DNA of 21,771 nucleotides from Hyphochytrium catenoides (GCA_900088475.1 FLMG01000772.1:1-21771); one strand, 5' to 3'. Counted from the first letter of the stretch, positions 1 through 10,119 are shown. The notes: generated by a model from the sequence alone, not told the origin. A program made the numbers and translations.

Positions 1-133
1 CCAAGAGATAGATGTAAGGTGGGAGGAGAGTATTGCGCCTGAGCGAGGGACAGCGTACAGGGAAGAAAGTAACAGAAGTAGAGGAGAAATAGCAATAGAC
101 AGAGGGCAACAAGACGGACCTTGCACACAGGAA

Positions 134-1490
134 ATGGAGGCAAAGGATGGGAAACTCAAGGAGGTACCTGGCGAGTACAAGAACCAGTCTTTTCGTGAAG
201 ACTTTTCCATCAGGATTGAGGCTTACCTCTTACTGCCCGTAGATCTTCCTCGCAAGTATCGAACAACGATAGTGCCCATGCTGGATGGCTCGGAACTCGT
301 TCGCATCTTTATGTCGAAAAACATCACCTTTGGAAGTCTGCGCCAGTCGTTATTCTCTCGCCTTGCTCCCTTTATCATTGGGCTTCTTCCATTTATCTAC
401 CTTGCCCTTACGTATCGCATGCTAGGAAGGATTATGGGCTCAGGAGATGATAGAGTAGGGAAGCAAGGGAAGCCTTCAGGTAAGCAAAAGAAAGAGAAAG
501 AAGAGAGCATGACGAGCGCAAAACTTGTATTAAGGTTAGAAAGGATGAGAATGACCAAACTAGGAGGTTGTTAATCTTTAAATTACGGGGCGATTGGCAC
601 GCAGAGGATGGATGTTAGCAAGAAGATGTAAGAGGGTGGCTCACTCTTTTGAAGTCTCGGATATTGTCTCTTTTTTACTCACTCTCACCTGTTTGTGCCT
701 GCGTGCAGCTGAAAAGCGTCGCGATCTAGTCGACTTCTCAAAGGTAGCGGGTGTGGACGAGGCCAAGGCTGAGCTGGTAGAGTTGGTAGACTTCCTAAAG
801 AATCCAGCCAAGTATCGCGCAATAGGAGCCAAATTGCCCAAGGGACTTCTGCTCTCTGGTCCATCCGGCACTGGAAAGACTCTTCTCGCCAGAGCTTTAG
901 CGACAGAGGCGGGCGTTCCCTTCATCTCTTGCTCAGCTTCAGATTTTGTAGAAATGTTGGTTGGCCGGGGTGCCGCCCGGATCCGAGATCTTTTTACAAG
1001 GGCGGCGGAGAATGCTCCTTGTATTATCTTTATTGACGAGTTAGACGCCTTAGCAAAGGCTCGAGGTGGTCTGAACAGCAACGATGAGAGGGAACAGACG
1101 CTAAATCAACTGTTAACGGAGATGGACGGCTTCGAGGGACGAGGAGACATCATCGTCGTCGCCGCTACTAATCGACCAGAAGTGCTTGATGCAGCTCTCT
1201 GTAGACCTGGCCGCTTTGACCGTCATGTCGTGGTGGGGCTTCCAGACGAGCAAGGAAGAAAGGAGATTCTGAAGGTTCATACTCAAGGTGTCAAAATTGA
1301 AGGAGTGGTCTTGGATGAAATAGCAAGATGTACGGAGGGGAGGTCCGGTGCAGAACTCGCCAGTTTGGTCAATGATGCAGCGCTGTTGGCGGTAAGATCG
1401 GGAAACGAATCGGTAACCGCTGCACACTTTGCTGCTGCACTGGCTCGTGCCCACAAGGCCAGAACTGCAATGTCCTTTCTCTGGACCTAG
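134..1490 (+). CDS. FtsH-like membrane AAA ATPase lacking the protease domain; exons 134-479 and 709-1490
   Basis: Seen: exon 1 ends at 479 before a GTAAGC donor and exon 2 starts at 709 after GTGCAG. The join is phase 1 (G|CT, Ala) and gives a 375-aa product. One hydrophobic helix (about residues 77-94) precedes an AAA module with Walker A GPSGTGKT (about 166-173), pore-loop sequence [17 protein letters not shown], Walker B IIFIDELD (Asp about 225) and second region of homology with arginine fingers RPGRFDR (about 281-287). Family knowledge: FtsH/YME1-type proteins unfold membrane substrates with this module and cut them with an HExxH zinc peptidase that follows. Here the frame stops about 25 residues after the lid helices, and no HExxH exon is visible to 3.3 kb. 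It may be a proteolytically dead FtsHi-type chaperone or a truncated copy. ATG at 134 is the first in frame, but a CACAG acceptor directly before it (to 130) leaves open an upstream exon outside the window. Organelle not determinable. Confidence 0.85.
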
Positions 1491-2390
1491 AATCCAGTGC
1501 ATCTGCCAGTCCGCATTGCTCTTAATTGTGGATACTCTCCCCTCCTCATAGGGCTAGTGTCGCGCAACCTCCCTGGCCCTGCGTCATACCACACCTCTCT
1601 CTCTCTACCGGTTTGCATGCTAAGGTTTAACCAGCCGGTGCTCTCGATCAAGATAGCAGCAACAACTGTCGATAGTATTGAGAGCAGGTTGTCAGTTCTG
1701 GTGTGATCTCTCACCAATTTGAGCTAAGGAAGGCCTGTTCAACGGCCCTGCTGGATCTCTAGAACTCTTGCGGAAGGTGGGCCAAACCACTCAGCTCGCT
1801 TAGGAAAACGTTCTTACTATTAGGATAATAAGTAACAGCTTGCAGCGATCTGACCTAGGCAGCGGAAGGAGGAGTGCTTTTCCGTGAACACACGTTCTTT
1901 CTACAATTCCACATCTCTCATAGAGCTTTGCCCTGGCTTTGCCATAATTCACGTGAAGGGCACCAGGACAGACATGCTTGCTGTCCAGGAAAGCTTAGCA
2001 CAACTTTGTCTCGCACTTCACAGGGGCACCGATAGGACAGAAGCTAGAGTGGTCAAGGAAAGCAGCGAGGCAAAATTGTTTGAATATCTTTAGCGGAGAC
2101 AGAGTGGGCACTGAGAGGCTGCGAAGAATGATGAAAGGCTGGTTGGATGGTAAGGCAAACAACTTGTCCCGTCGGAACGCCAGCTTATCACTTTAACATC
2201 TCTGGGGTCTCAAGAGTAAGTGACAGTGCCGTTCAGTCCTTTGCTCTATAATAGAAATAGTTATATGTGTCCCACCACTGTCCCAACGGTGGCTTCTGAT
2301 GGATGATTGAACATGACGACCCCATCACTTCGCCTGCTTCCGATCTTTGTGCTCTTTTTCCTATCGTTCTCTGTCTCTTCTCTCGGTTCT
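1491..2390. other. Intergenic stretch without a supported gene
   Basis: Several open frames of 60-115 codons occur on both strands, but none shows a recognisable motif or convincing composition. I saw no tRNA-like cloverleaf. This stretch probably holds the 3' untranslated region of the FtsH-like gene and spacer DNA. No HEAGH-type protease exon belonging to FtsH was found here. Confidence 0.5.
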
Positions 2391-2508
2391 GGTTTCTCCT
2401 CTTCTGTCTCTATCTCTCTTCTGTCCCTGTCTCTCTGTCTCTATCTCTCTCCTCTGTCTCTGTCTCTCTCTGTCTCCCTGTCTCTCTCTGTCTCTCTGTC
2501 TCTCCGTG

Positions 2509-2539
<31 letters not shown>

Positions 2540-2540
2540 T
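2391..2540. repeat. Pyrimidine microsatellite, irregular (TCTCTG/TCTC)n
   Basis: About 150 bp made almost only of TCTCTG, TCTC and TCTA units on the + strand. It opens all three forward frames (Ser/Leu/Val-rich) and the reverse frames (Arg/Glu/Gln/Asp-rich). Open frames in all phases across a simple repeat show that the apparent proteins are artefacts of the repeat. Confidence 0.9.
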
Positions 2541-3322
2541 CAGCTTTTTCCTCCAACTCAATCATGTCAGAACCATGCGAACGCTGGGTGGTAACACGAG
2601 GGTTATTCACCCCAGAGAACCGAGGTTCATCCCTAATGCTATAAAGGGTGATGCACCTCCATACACCCGCAAGGGAGATGGCTACTACGTTATGATACAG
2701 CAGGGTATTGGATATATTAGCGGCGTATATCCGTTATAGGATTCCGTTATTTGCGTTTATCCAGAATGACCAAGGATATAGAGTTTTCCTTCATGACATG
2801 TGCCGTGTATGTTCAGAACGACTTTCTGCCCGAGGGAAAGATTTCCTTGTCTTGGCGGGGACGAATGGACTTCTGATCCGCCGAAAATACGCCCAGATAT
2901 TAGCTGAACTAGGTGATACGCTAAAGGGCTGGGTATCCCTCGGGGGGAAACTTTGCAGTCTCCTTCGTATTCTCGATTGACTTCTTTGGCTTTTGAGTCG
3001 AGCAGAATTGCCGACCGTCAACACAACAGATGGAGACGGAGGAGAACAGCTCTTGAGACAGAGTGACGAAGAGATAGTGTCAAATTAACAACTAAAGTAT
3101 GGACAAGCACACAGACAGAGCACAGAGCGAGAGGCGCCACGGAGAGCATTGTCCGTGCCAGTGGCTGTCTCCTGCCCAAGAATCTTCCAGAGTGCAAATC
3201 TCCGTGCTCAACGTCAGCTTTATCAGTCAGACCATCCGTGAAGCTCCATTCCCTCTCACACAAATCGCTTCTTACATAGCAGAGCTAGCAGGCTGATCAA
3301 CAAGGACTGCCCTTAAGATACA
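2541..3322. other. Spacer and 5' flank of the citrate synthase gene
   Basis: No gene could be supported. A 90-codon frame at 2708-2980 lacks recognisable motifs and uses a non-ATG start. The last few hundred bases before 3323 presumably include the citrate synthase promoter and leader, but I see no clear TATA box or other element that I can assign. Confidence 0.4.
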
Positions 3323-5081
3323 ATGGTGCTCACTAATATGAAGGTTGCCACCAGGGCTATTGGGCTCAAGCAGGTAAGATGAAGAGTTGAGAAGTGATGG
3401 TGACCTGACTATGAAGAGAGCAGAGGGATAGTGAGGGAGCAAGAGAGGCGAGCGTCGGAGAGAAAGAAGAGAGAAACGACGCTGCTTCATTACGCTCCAT
3501 TTCCTCATCCGTGCTTGCCCCCCTCTCTCTACTGTCATGGCAGCTCAAGCAACAGTTTGTTGCTTCTCGCCTTATGTCCACCTCCTCTATTCAACTGAGA
3601 GAGAGACTTGAGCAGCTTGTACCAGAGAAGCAACAGGACTTGGCTGAGCTGAAGAAGCTTCACGGCGCGAAGAAGATTGGAGAAGTTAGCGTAGACCAGG
3701 TATAGCTCTTCTTAGATCGTTAGAAATCCTCTTTCTCTTAATGTACCATAAGCCCCTTCGTGCCGCTCAACTCTGTTTTATGACCTGGATCAGCGGACTT
3801 TCTAGGTTGCGAACATAGCTCGCGCTATGCTTTGGTCTTCTGCACTAAACCACTCTCTCTTCTGTTCCTCAGTGCATCGGTGGAGCTAGAAGTGTCAAGT
3901 GCATGATTTGGGAAACCTCGCTCCTGGACCCAGAGGAGGGCATCAGGTTCCGCGGCTATAGCATCCCTGAGCTGCAAAAGCTTCTCCCTACCCACAAGGG
4001 CAAGGCCGGCGAGGGAGAGCCCCTTCCCGAGGCTCTTCTCTACCTTCTCCTGACGGGAGAAGTTCCCAACAAGAAGCAGGTGGAGGAGATCACCAAGGAC
4101 CTGCACAGCAGAGCCAAGCTGCCTTCCCATGTTGAGCCTCTCCTGAGAAGTCTCCCAAAGTCTATGCATCCAATGACCAAGCTTACCATTGGTGTCAACG
4201 CTCTTCAAACAGAGAGCATTTTTGCTCAGAAGTACGCCGAGGGCATCCACAAGAGCACCTACTGGACCCATGTGTACGAAGATATGATGAATCTTATCGC
4301 TCGCCTCCCTGAGGTGGCTGCGATTATCTATAGGACGAGTTTCAAGGATGGAAAAGTGGCAAAGTACGACAGTTCTCTGGACTACTCCGCCAACTTTGCC
4401 CGTATGCTCGGCTACAAGGACCCCTCTTTCGACGAGCTCATGAGACTGTACCTTGTGATCCATAGTGATCACGAGGGAGGCAACGCTAGTGCGCACACTA
4501 CGCACTTGGTTGGCAGCACGCTGTCCGATCCTTACCTCTCCGTAGCTGCAGGGCTCAATGCTCTCGCTGGCCCTCTTCACGGTCTGGCCAACCAGGAGGT
4601 GCTTGGATGGATCCAGGGTCTTCAAGCCGAGTTTAAGGCGAAGAACAAGCCTGTGAACAAGGACACCATCTCCGAGTACGCTTGGGACACTCTGAAGGCT
4701 GGCAAGGTCATCCCTGGCTATGGCCATGCTGTTCTTAGAAAGACCGACCCTCGTTATACCTCTCAGAGAGAGTTTGCTCTCAAGCACATGCCTGATGACG
4801 AGCTGTTCAAGATTGTTAGCACTGTATACGAAGTCGTCCCTGGCATCCTCACTGAGCACGGAAAGACCAAGAACCCATGGCCTAATGTGGACTCCCACAG
4901 CGGTGTACTGCTCTACCACTACAACTTCACTGAGAAGGACTATTACACCGTCCTCTTCGGTGTCTCCCGTGCTATGGGTGTGCTTGCTCAGCTCTTCTGG
5001 GACCGCGCGTTGGGCTTGCCTCTTGAGAGGCCTAAGTCTGTCACCACTGAATGGATCTGGAAGCAGTTTGGCAAGAACTAG
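3323..5081 (+). CDS. CS: Mitochondrial citrate synthase; exons 3323-3373, 3544-3699, 3873-5081
   Basis: Function: condenses acetyl-CoA with oxaloacetate to form citrate, the entry step of the TCA cycle in the mitochondrial matrix. Seen: three exons joined by two phase-0 introns (170 and 173 bp; donors GTAAGA and GTATAG, acceptors GGCAG and CTCAG) give 471 residues, close to the roughly 465 of animal citrate synthases. The chain is collinear with that type-I family over its whole length. The catalytic triad is present: His305 in [11 protein letters not shown], His354 in [14 protein letters not shown] and Asp409 in [12 protein letters not shown]. The spacing of 49 and 55 residues matches the family with a three-residue insertion. 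The first 35 residues, from the ATG at 3323, are basic and free of acidic residues ([12 protein letters not shown], then [12 protein letters not shown]), a typical mitochondrial targeting peptide that is assembled only after splicing. Intact and probably functional. It converges with the YIPF6-like gene downstream. Confidence 0.97.
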
Positions 5082-5525
5082 AAGAAGAGAGGTCTACAGC
5101 TCCATGTCTTGTCCTTAGCTTAGGGTAGGAGAGGGAGTGAGAGAGAGAAAGACAGCAGGCTTTATCTTTAGAGGGTAAACCTGGTGCATTTATAGTTTAA
5201 TATCTTTTTATCACCTTCCACTTCTTCTTGCAGACTGCGCCGGGACCATTTTGCCTTGCATATCTACCTAACGCCTTGGTTGTTTCTCTTGGTAGTGGGG
5301 GTTGGAACGGTCATCGTTATTTGCTTGAAGAAGCAAAGATGGGATTGATAGAGGAGCGTCCCAGTGTGGAGATCTGGGGCTCAAAGCTTATGGCAGGTTG
5401 TGTGGCTAATCGGTCTTTTGATCACAGCAGACCCTGGGCCCCGAAAAGGGCTATTCTCAGAGAAAAGACAGAAGGAGGGAGAAAGGGCAACGATGGTGGC
5501 GGCACGTGTTGCATAGAATAGATCT
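5082..5525. other. Convergent intergenic spacer between citrate synthase and YIPF6-like gene
   Basis: These 444 bases separate two genes that point at each other, so they should hold both 3' untranslated regions. TA-rich stretches near 5185-5215 could contain the citrate synthase polyadenylation region. The 97-codon frame at 5228-5521 shows no family features and I do not treat it as a gene. Confidence 0.5.
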
Positions 5526-7583
5526 TCACTGGCTGAGAACCATCCAGGCCAGGAAGAGGTAGAACAAGAAAACTGGGTAGACTCCAAGGAGCCGTTTTTC
5601 GGCGGGAACTAGACTGGACATGAACAGTACGGAAGCTACACAGCGCAAAGTCATGAGTGGAGTAAAAGGAGATATGTTAGCAACAATAATCGGTGCACAG
5701 TGTCCCAGAGTGTACAACAGACTAGCACAGCTGCAGGCTGCATAGAGCAACGAAGTCAGCTGCAAGGCTGCATAAAGCAAACAAGCCAACTGGGAGGCTA
5801 CATAGAGCAAACAAGCTAGCTGCGAGGCTGCATAGAGCAAAAAAGCCAGTAGAACAGAAGCGGGAGATCGCGCTATAGGCCATAAGGGAGAAAAGGGACC
5901 CACACATACGCCAGTGACATGAGGATAGGCCCAGAGAGGAGGTGTAACAAGGCAGAGAGCAACGTATCAATCAAGAAGGCGGACAACAGCTTACCTCTCA
6001 AGCACCAATAAACGCTCGGGCCAACGAAGGTCAAGCGAAGGAAAAAGTTATTGAGCCCCACCAGCTTCAGAAACAGTACAAAGAAGCATGCCACGTCCAA
6101 CGGGAAGATGCAATAGCCTAGCACGCACAAGCTCTGGAAGAATAGTCTAGATAGTTGGTAAACAGCAAGGGTTAGCGCATATGCTGTCAGCTTTGGAACA
6201 ACACAAAAGAGAGAACAGTTAGCGGCAAACTACAGCATAAGAGCATTCGTACCTGACTGCGAAGGAAGGGCAAAACAGAGAGGAACGCAAGCTTGGGAAT
6301 GAGTAACAGTCGGAGGACCAAGAAGAGCACACATTGCAGACCACAAGGGAAACTGAAGTGGACAGACAAAATGTGAATTCAGGACTTAGGTTAGACTCAC
6401 ATCTTTCCCCCTAAGAGCAGGGCATTGCCTGTCACCACGGCAGCTCCGAACCAGACCACTACGAATATTTCAGTAAAAACGACCTCCATTTGGTTTGACG
6501 GTGCCGTGACGCTTAGCATGCTGACGACGAAGAGATAGAGGTGAGCGAGGGGAATGACCACAGCAGAGACCAGAGATGACTAACAAAAGCCATAGGGCAT
6601 GTGGCATGCATGTGAGGTCACTTTTTGAAAGCAAGGCGTCCTGATGGCAGTAGGAGAAACGGGACTGGGCGTCATCGACACTTAAACTTCTGCAGGACGA
6701 GAGGGAGACAGGAATGGATCAAGATGAACAAAAGCACAGAGAAAGAGAGATAAAGCGGATCAAAGAGAATAGGCACGGCTTACATGGATAAGGACAGACA
6801 AACCAAGAGCGGGCCCCAGAGGTCCCCTGTTCCATAATTGTGAGGAAGGTTGTAGTACCAAGAAGCACGCAAGTAAGGAACGACCAGAATTCCCAGAACG
6901 ACCCCCAAAGGTACAGAAAGCACGAGGGAGGGCAAGAGAAGGCGAGACCGAGGGAGAAGAAAAAGGGAAAGAGAGAGAGACAGAGAGAGAGAGAGAAATG
7001 TAGAATGGGGATTACACAGGCAGCCCACAATCTCAAAAGGCCTCCCAACTAATGAAAGTGAAGCATAAGATACGCGGGATAGAATTGTAAGAGCCTCTTT
7101 CCAGCCGCTCCCTATAACCTACAGTCTCTGAGCTCCTTCAGAGTCTGTGCTGTGGAGCTTTTGGGCCGGAGCACTGTCTTGAGTTTATTCCCTACTAGCC
7201 GTAGGTCACGCATCTGCATAGCGATATACGAGATGCTCAGCTAGTGGACGTACGAAGAGGGCTATGAATTTTGAGAAAGAGCCACAATAGTTAGCGCTTA
7301 GAGAATAGGGAGACATAAAGAAGAGATTACCACGGAGAAGAAAGATTGGCATTGGGAGAGAGGCCAAGAGAGAGACGCACACGCTGTAAAAAGACAGTGA
7401 GAGAAAGAAGAGAGAGAAAGGGGGAAAGAAAGAAGAAGTAAGGAACGGAAGATATAAGGTTCACCATACAATTGTAGTTGACACAGGCTCGTGCAAAGTA
7501 GATGAAGCATCCCGTCCGCCACCGATGGACCCAGTAACCATTAGTCCCGGGTCCGTCGCCCCTGCTACCGTTGTGGGCAGCAT
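5526..7583 (-). CDS. YIPF6: YIPF6/Yip1-domain Golgi membrane protein; six exons
   Basis: Exons in transcript order: 7583-7470, 7213-7123, 6826-6784, 6520-6401, 6146-5995, 5635-5526. All joins keep phase (0, 1, 2, 2, 1), and every boundary is GT/AG. The product is 209 residues; animal YIPF6 is a little over 230. Seen: an acidic-to-polar N-terminus ending in STLHEPVSTTI, then RDLRLVGNKLKTVL, the family signature DWDLWGPL (its Trp codon is split by an intron), EIFVVVWFGAAVVT, LLLGGK, FFQSLCVLGYCIFPL, and C-terminal VYPVFLFYLFLAWMVL. These occur in the order and spacing of YIPF6, with about five membrane segments. Family knowledge: Yip1-domain proteins bind Rab GTPases and act in ER-Golgi membrane traffic. 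The ATG at 7583 is the first in the open frame, which continues upstream without another Met. The frame looks intact. Apparent hydrophobic reading frames elsewhere in the locus lie inside introns. Confidence 0.9.
5731..5849. repeat. Four tandem copies of a 30-bp unit inside a YIPF6 intron
   Basis: Units start at 5731, 5760, 5790 and 5820 and are 29, 30, 30 and 30 bp long. The consensus is about CTGCGAGGCTGCATAGAGCA followed by AACAAGCCAG. They lie in the last intron (5636-5994) of the YIPF6-like gene. Because the unit is a multiple of three, it yields repetitive Leu/Ala/Cys-rich reading frames that are not part of the protein. Confidence 0.92.
6961..6997. repeat. GA-rich simple repeat in a YIPF6 intron
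   Basis: A run of GAGA/CAGAGA units on the + strand reads as a CT tract in the transcript. It lies in the intron 6827-7122, well upstream of the acceptor, and may act as an extended polypyrimidine tract. Confidence 0.7.
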
Positions 7584-7864
7584 CTTCGACGTGTCACAAG
7601 CTCGCCCCCCAAGATACAGGAAGCTCCGAGCGCAGCTCACAGAAGAAAAGCTAGGAGATGGATTCAAGTGCTTAGAACTCAACTGTCTCTAGCCCCGACT
7701 TCAGCCAACTTTGAATAGTGGCTAGCAATCTTGTTGCGAACTGCCTGCCAGGCACCACTTCCAACGAACAACGAGATGGTGCCAAAACAGGCCTCGTTTC
7801 CTTGGTCACCCTGCCTGACTAGTCCTTTAGAGCTTGGATCCAAAGGCAATAGATGGGCCAACTC

Positions 7865-7942
7865 AATAGAAGACACGAGTGAAGACGGCAAGCAGATTGT
7901 CAGAATAGAAGACACGAGTGAAGACGGCAAGCAGATTGTCAG
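7865..7942. repeat. Perfect 39-bp tandem duplication
   Basis: Two identical 39-bp copies sit head to tail at 7865-7903 and 7904-7942, each beginning AATAGAAGACACGAGTGAAG. The length is a multiple of three, so an overlapping + frame reads the peptide IEDTSEDGKQIVR twice. Perfect identity indicates a recent duplication. Confidence 0.95.
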
Positions 7943-8354
7943 GCGATAACAAACAGATGCGCTCTCAGAGCTTGTCTGAAGCTTGGCACCGCTTGCTTTT
8001 TGCTTCCTACTTCCCTATTAGGGTTGTGCGAGTAGACAGACTATCGCTAATAAACAGCGCGAAACTTGCAAAGCCTTGATTGTCCATAAATGTCCGCTAA
8101 CGGGCGAAGCAATCAAGGACGATTTTGCTGATTCTTTCCTTCTGTCGAGACAATAATCTCTGTCTTTGGTCTCGTGCACAATCTTCAAGAAGGAAACGCA
8201 ACGTCAACGTCAAAGCGGTGCTTCTTCTTTTATTTGCATCTTCAAGATATCAACAAAGTTGTTGGCTACGTACCGCCCTGCTGGTCGTGGCTTTCTGCTG
8301 GTTGTCGAGACCATCTTGCTAGGAAACTTGATCACCTCTGCTGGGACAGCTGTG

Positions 8355-8375
8355 CTGCTGCTGCTGCTGCTGCTG
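8355..8375. repeat. (CTG)7 trinucleotide repeat
   Basis: Seven uninterrupted CTG units. In one + frame they would encode a short Ala or Leu run, but no gene is established here. Confidence 0.9.
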
Positions 8376-8480
8376 AGATGATTTCAACCTGACATCTTTC
8401 TTCAATTTGCAATTAAAGGACCAGAGGCCCATCCTCGGCGAACTTGTCACAAGTGACGAATTTGAGAAGGTTCTCTTAGA

Positions 8481-8553
8481 GACACACTAACTGCTTAGAC
8501 ACACTAACTGCCCTGTTGACGACCGCTACCCAGAAGAGGCAGTTAGCTGTGTT
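8481..8553. repeat. 14-bp direct repeat with a hairpin partner
   Basis: GACACACTAACTGC occurs at 8481-8494 and 8498-8511. About 30 bases on, GGCAGTTAGCTGTG (8538-8551) is the near-perfect reverse complement of the second copy with one bulged base. This allows a stem of about 13 bp. It could be a remnant of a small mobile element terminus or a chance hairpin. Confidence 0.6.
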
Positions 8554-9257
8554 AGAAACCTCTGGCGCTCACGAAGGAGAAACGCAGCATCAAAGCGGTA
8601 CCTCAGAGGAGTTGTCGTTCTGAGCTCCTTGAGAAGTTGTGGCTCAATCATCTACCAGAATCAGCCTCAGATAGATGACATCGAGTCTGTAGTTGGCGAT
8701 GTACCGGAGGAGGATTTGATGTATCTGGGTGCTGTACCAGATATATTGCCAAGGCAAAGGCCCCTAAGTGGACCGTACTCTGAACACCTGTATCTATTCT
8801 TCTATCTTCTTCTTCTGTGTACTTGCTATGGTGGTAAGGTACATACTGGAAGACCTGTTGCTCTACACCACCATAAATAAGCTTCTTGTTGTGAGCTTGC
8901 GTCATAAGATTTGTCCCTAGTCATACCTTCTGCTGCCTGTATTATGCGTGGTATAGGTGGCGATATGGATGAAGCTGCCGAGGACATAAGCTACAACTAA
9001 GAGAATGATGCCCTAGATCCTCCCCTGACTCTTGATGAAGAGGCAAGAGTGGAGAGGCAAGAAACAAGGAAAGGGACGGTTGTTAAAAGACTGCATTGCC
9101 TTTACAACAAGAATGCGAAGGCCTCGAGGTCGTAAGCCAAGCAGCTAATAAGCCCAAGCAAATCTTATTAGCTCCTGGATTCGACCCCAGTGTTGACGAG
9201 GATCTACCGAACCGATGAGGAGGCGTCAGCGGTGATGTTGATGCGCTCACCACTCTC

Positions 9258-9641
9258 AAGAAGCCCTTCAAGTTGGCTATAACAACTGAAGGACAGCAGA
9301 TCCGTTTCAAGTTCTTTTCTCTATTGGTTGCGGAGGTATGACGCATCGTTCAACTCTGTCATACTGCTGAAGGTTAACTAGATCGTTCTGAATGCAGTCG
9401 TCCAAGAAGGGTCTCGCTTTTAGCTGGGGTCTTGTGGATAGATGCGTGGTAGAAGCCATTATGGAGTGCAACAAAGAGGCGGAAGAGGAGTCCAAACCGA
9501 AACGGAAACCAGTGAAGATGTACGAGATAAACGAGGAAAGTCTCGAAAGCGCCAAGGCGACTGCCAGACAGGTCTGGCTTTGTCATTCAAAAGGCTTGGC
9601 GGAAGACAAAATGTATAAGACACCTCCTCTTACATACAAAG
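9258..9641 (+). repeat. Left arm of a ~384-bp inverted repeat
   Basis: The arm starts at AAGAAGCCCTTCAAG and ends at CTTACATACAAAG. It matches the reverse complement of 9869-10250 with scattered substitutions and a few 1-3 base indels, roughly 95 percent identical by eye. Similarity stops abruptly at both ends. The arm carries coding sequence (see the entry at 9392) rather than transposon-like terminal sequence. Confidence 0.93.
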
Positions 9642-9718
9642 AGGAGATACGAAGCACTCCAAAGCAGCCCGTAAGTAGGGGGAACACTATTAGAAGTTCC
9701 TGGTTGGGAGCTGGATGA
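9392..9718 (+). CDS. Unrecognised coding fragment, in-frame copy in the left arm
   Basis: I do not recognise the family. From ATG 9392 the frame encodes 108 residues with a charged middle (about residues 28-43, rich in Glu and Lys) and motifs FSWGLVDRCVVEAIMECN and MYEINEESLESAKATA. An alternative model adds an upstream exon ending at 9335 (LAITTEGQQIRFKFFSLL) through a 62-bp GT-AG intron, 9336-9397, joined in phase. That upstream frame can be followed back to about 9105 but contains a TGA at 9216-9218, so it may be decayed. The coding character is supported by the inverted copy, where substitutions largely preserve these peptides but a one-base indel breaks the frame. The C-terminal 25 residues lie outside the repeat and are of doubtful value. 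Confidence 0.45.
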   Translation: MQSSKKGLAFSWGLVDRCVVEAIMECNKEAEEESKPKRKPVKMYEINEESLESAKATARQVWLCHSKGLAEDKMYKTPPLTYKEEIRSTPKQPVSRGNTIRSSWLGAG

Positions 9719-9868
9719 CGAAGCCTACAAGTACCACCAGGGAGCCTTATCCTAGGTCCAACATGGAGACTTCCCAGGCCAAGATCTCAGGCACTAATGA
9801 CCTGCAGGCGTCAACGCCTAGGGTCGTGATGAAGTCAGGGCAAAAACAGCAAATGGAGTTGCAGAGGG
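9642..9868. other. Spacer of the inverted repeat
   Basis: 227 bp of unique sequence between the two arms. No gene, simple repeat or transposon end is recognisable. The reverse frame of the right copy continues into it for about 40 codons. Confidence 0.6.
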
Positions 9869-10119
9869 CTTTGTATGTAAGAGGAGGTGTCTTATACATT
9901 TTGTCTTCCGCCAAGCCTTTTGAACGACAAAGCCAGAATTGTCTGGCAGTCGCCCTGGCGCTTTCGAGACTTTCCTCGTTTATCTCGTACATCTTCACTG
10001 GTCTCCGTTCCGTTTTGGACTCCTCTTCCGCTCTCTTTGTTGTACTCCATAATGGCTTCTACCACGCATCTGTTCACAAGACCCCAGCTAAAAGCGAGAC
10101 CCTTCTTGGACGACTGCAT
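9747..10119 (-). pseudogene. Frameshifted copy of the unrecognised coding fragment in the right arm
   Basis: On the minus strand the same peptide starts at 10119 (ATG CAG TCG TCC). Near MEYNKES it gains one base relative to the left copy and shifts frame. The original frame resumes as MYEINEESLESARATA and ends at 9747. Upstream on the minus strand, the same frame as the LAITEGQQIRFKFFSLL exon contains a Lys/Arg/Gln-rich open stretch (about 10278-10520, for example QELEKAVREKRTAMGEKQK). It is separated from that exon by a TAG and a TGA. This suggests that the minus-strand copy retains more of the ancestral gene than the left arm does. Function unknown. Confidence 0.5.

Larger units (their letters stand above)
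7584..9104. other. Gene-poor region upstream of YIPF6, with repeats and coding remnants
   Basis: Apart from the repeats listed separately I can support no complete gene. Short frames around 8174-8300 and 8629-8760 (+) contain loosely similar peptides (QDINKVVGYVPP and QIDDIESVVGDVPEEDL). They suggest decayed duplicates of one coding sequence or undetected exons. The YIPF6 promoter should lie just above 7583, but I see no assignable element. Confidence 0.4.

Noticed and set aside
1390-1396. GTAAGA within the FtsH exon as a splice donor leading to a protease exon
   Set aside because: The frame through it matches the conserved FtsH lid sequence, and no acceptor with an HExxH exon was seen downstream.
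2303-2739. Overlapping Ser/Leu-rich forward frames and Arg/Glu/Asp-rich reverse frames
   Set aside because: They are translations of a simple pyrimidine repeat that leaves every frame open. No unique sequence supports a protein.
2708-2980. 90-codon plus-strand frame as a small gene
   Set aside because: Non-ATG start, no recognisable motif and no supporting context.
3825-4919. 364-codon minus-strand frame across citrate synthase
   Set aside because: Antisense shadow of a clearly conserved enzyme on the plus strand.
5526-5970. Minus-strand frames reading repeated FALCSL and LLYAAS peptides as part of a membrane protein
   Set aside because: They cover the intronic 30-bp repeats. The conserved YIPF6 C-terminus joins at 5635 directly to the exon ending at 5995, giving exact family spacing.
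6187-6369. Hydrophobic minus-strand frame of 60 codons
   Set aside because: It lies wholly inside the YIPF6 intron 6147-6400; the exons on both sides join in phase without it.
8341-8392. Poly-Ala or poly-Leu protein from the CTG run
   Set aside because: A seven-unit microsatellite is enough to explain the run; the flanking frames are short and unsupported.
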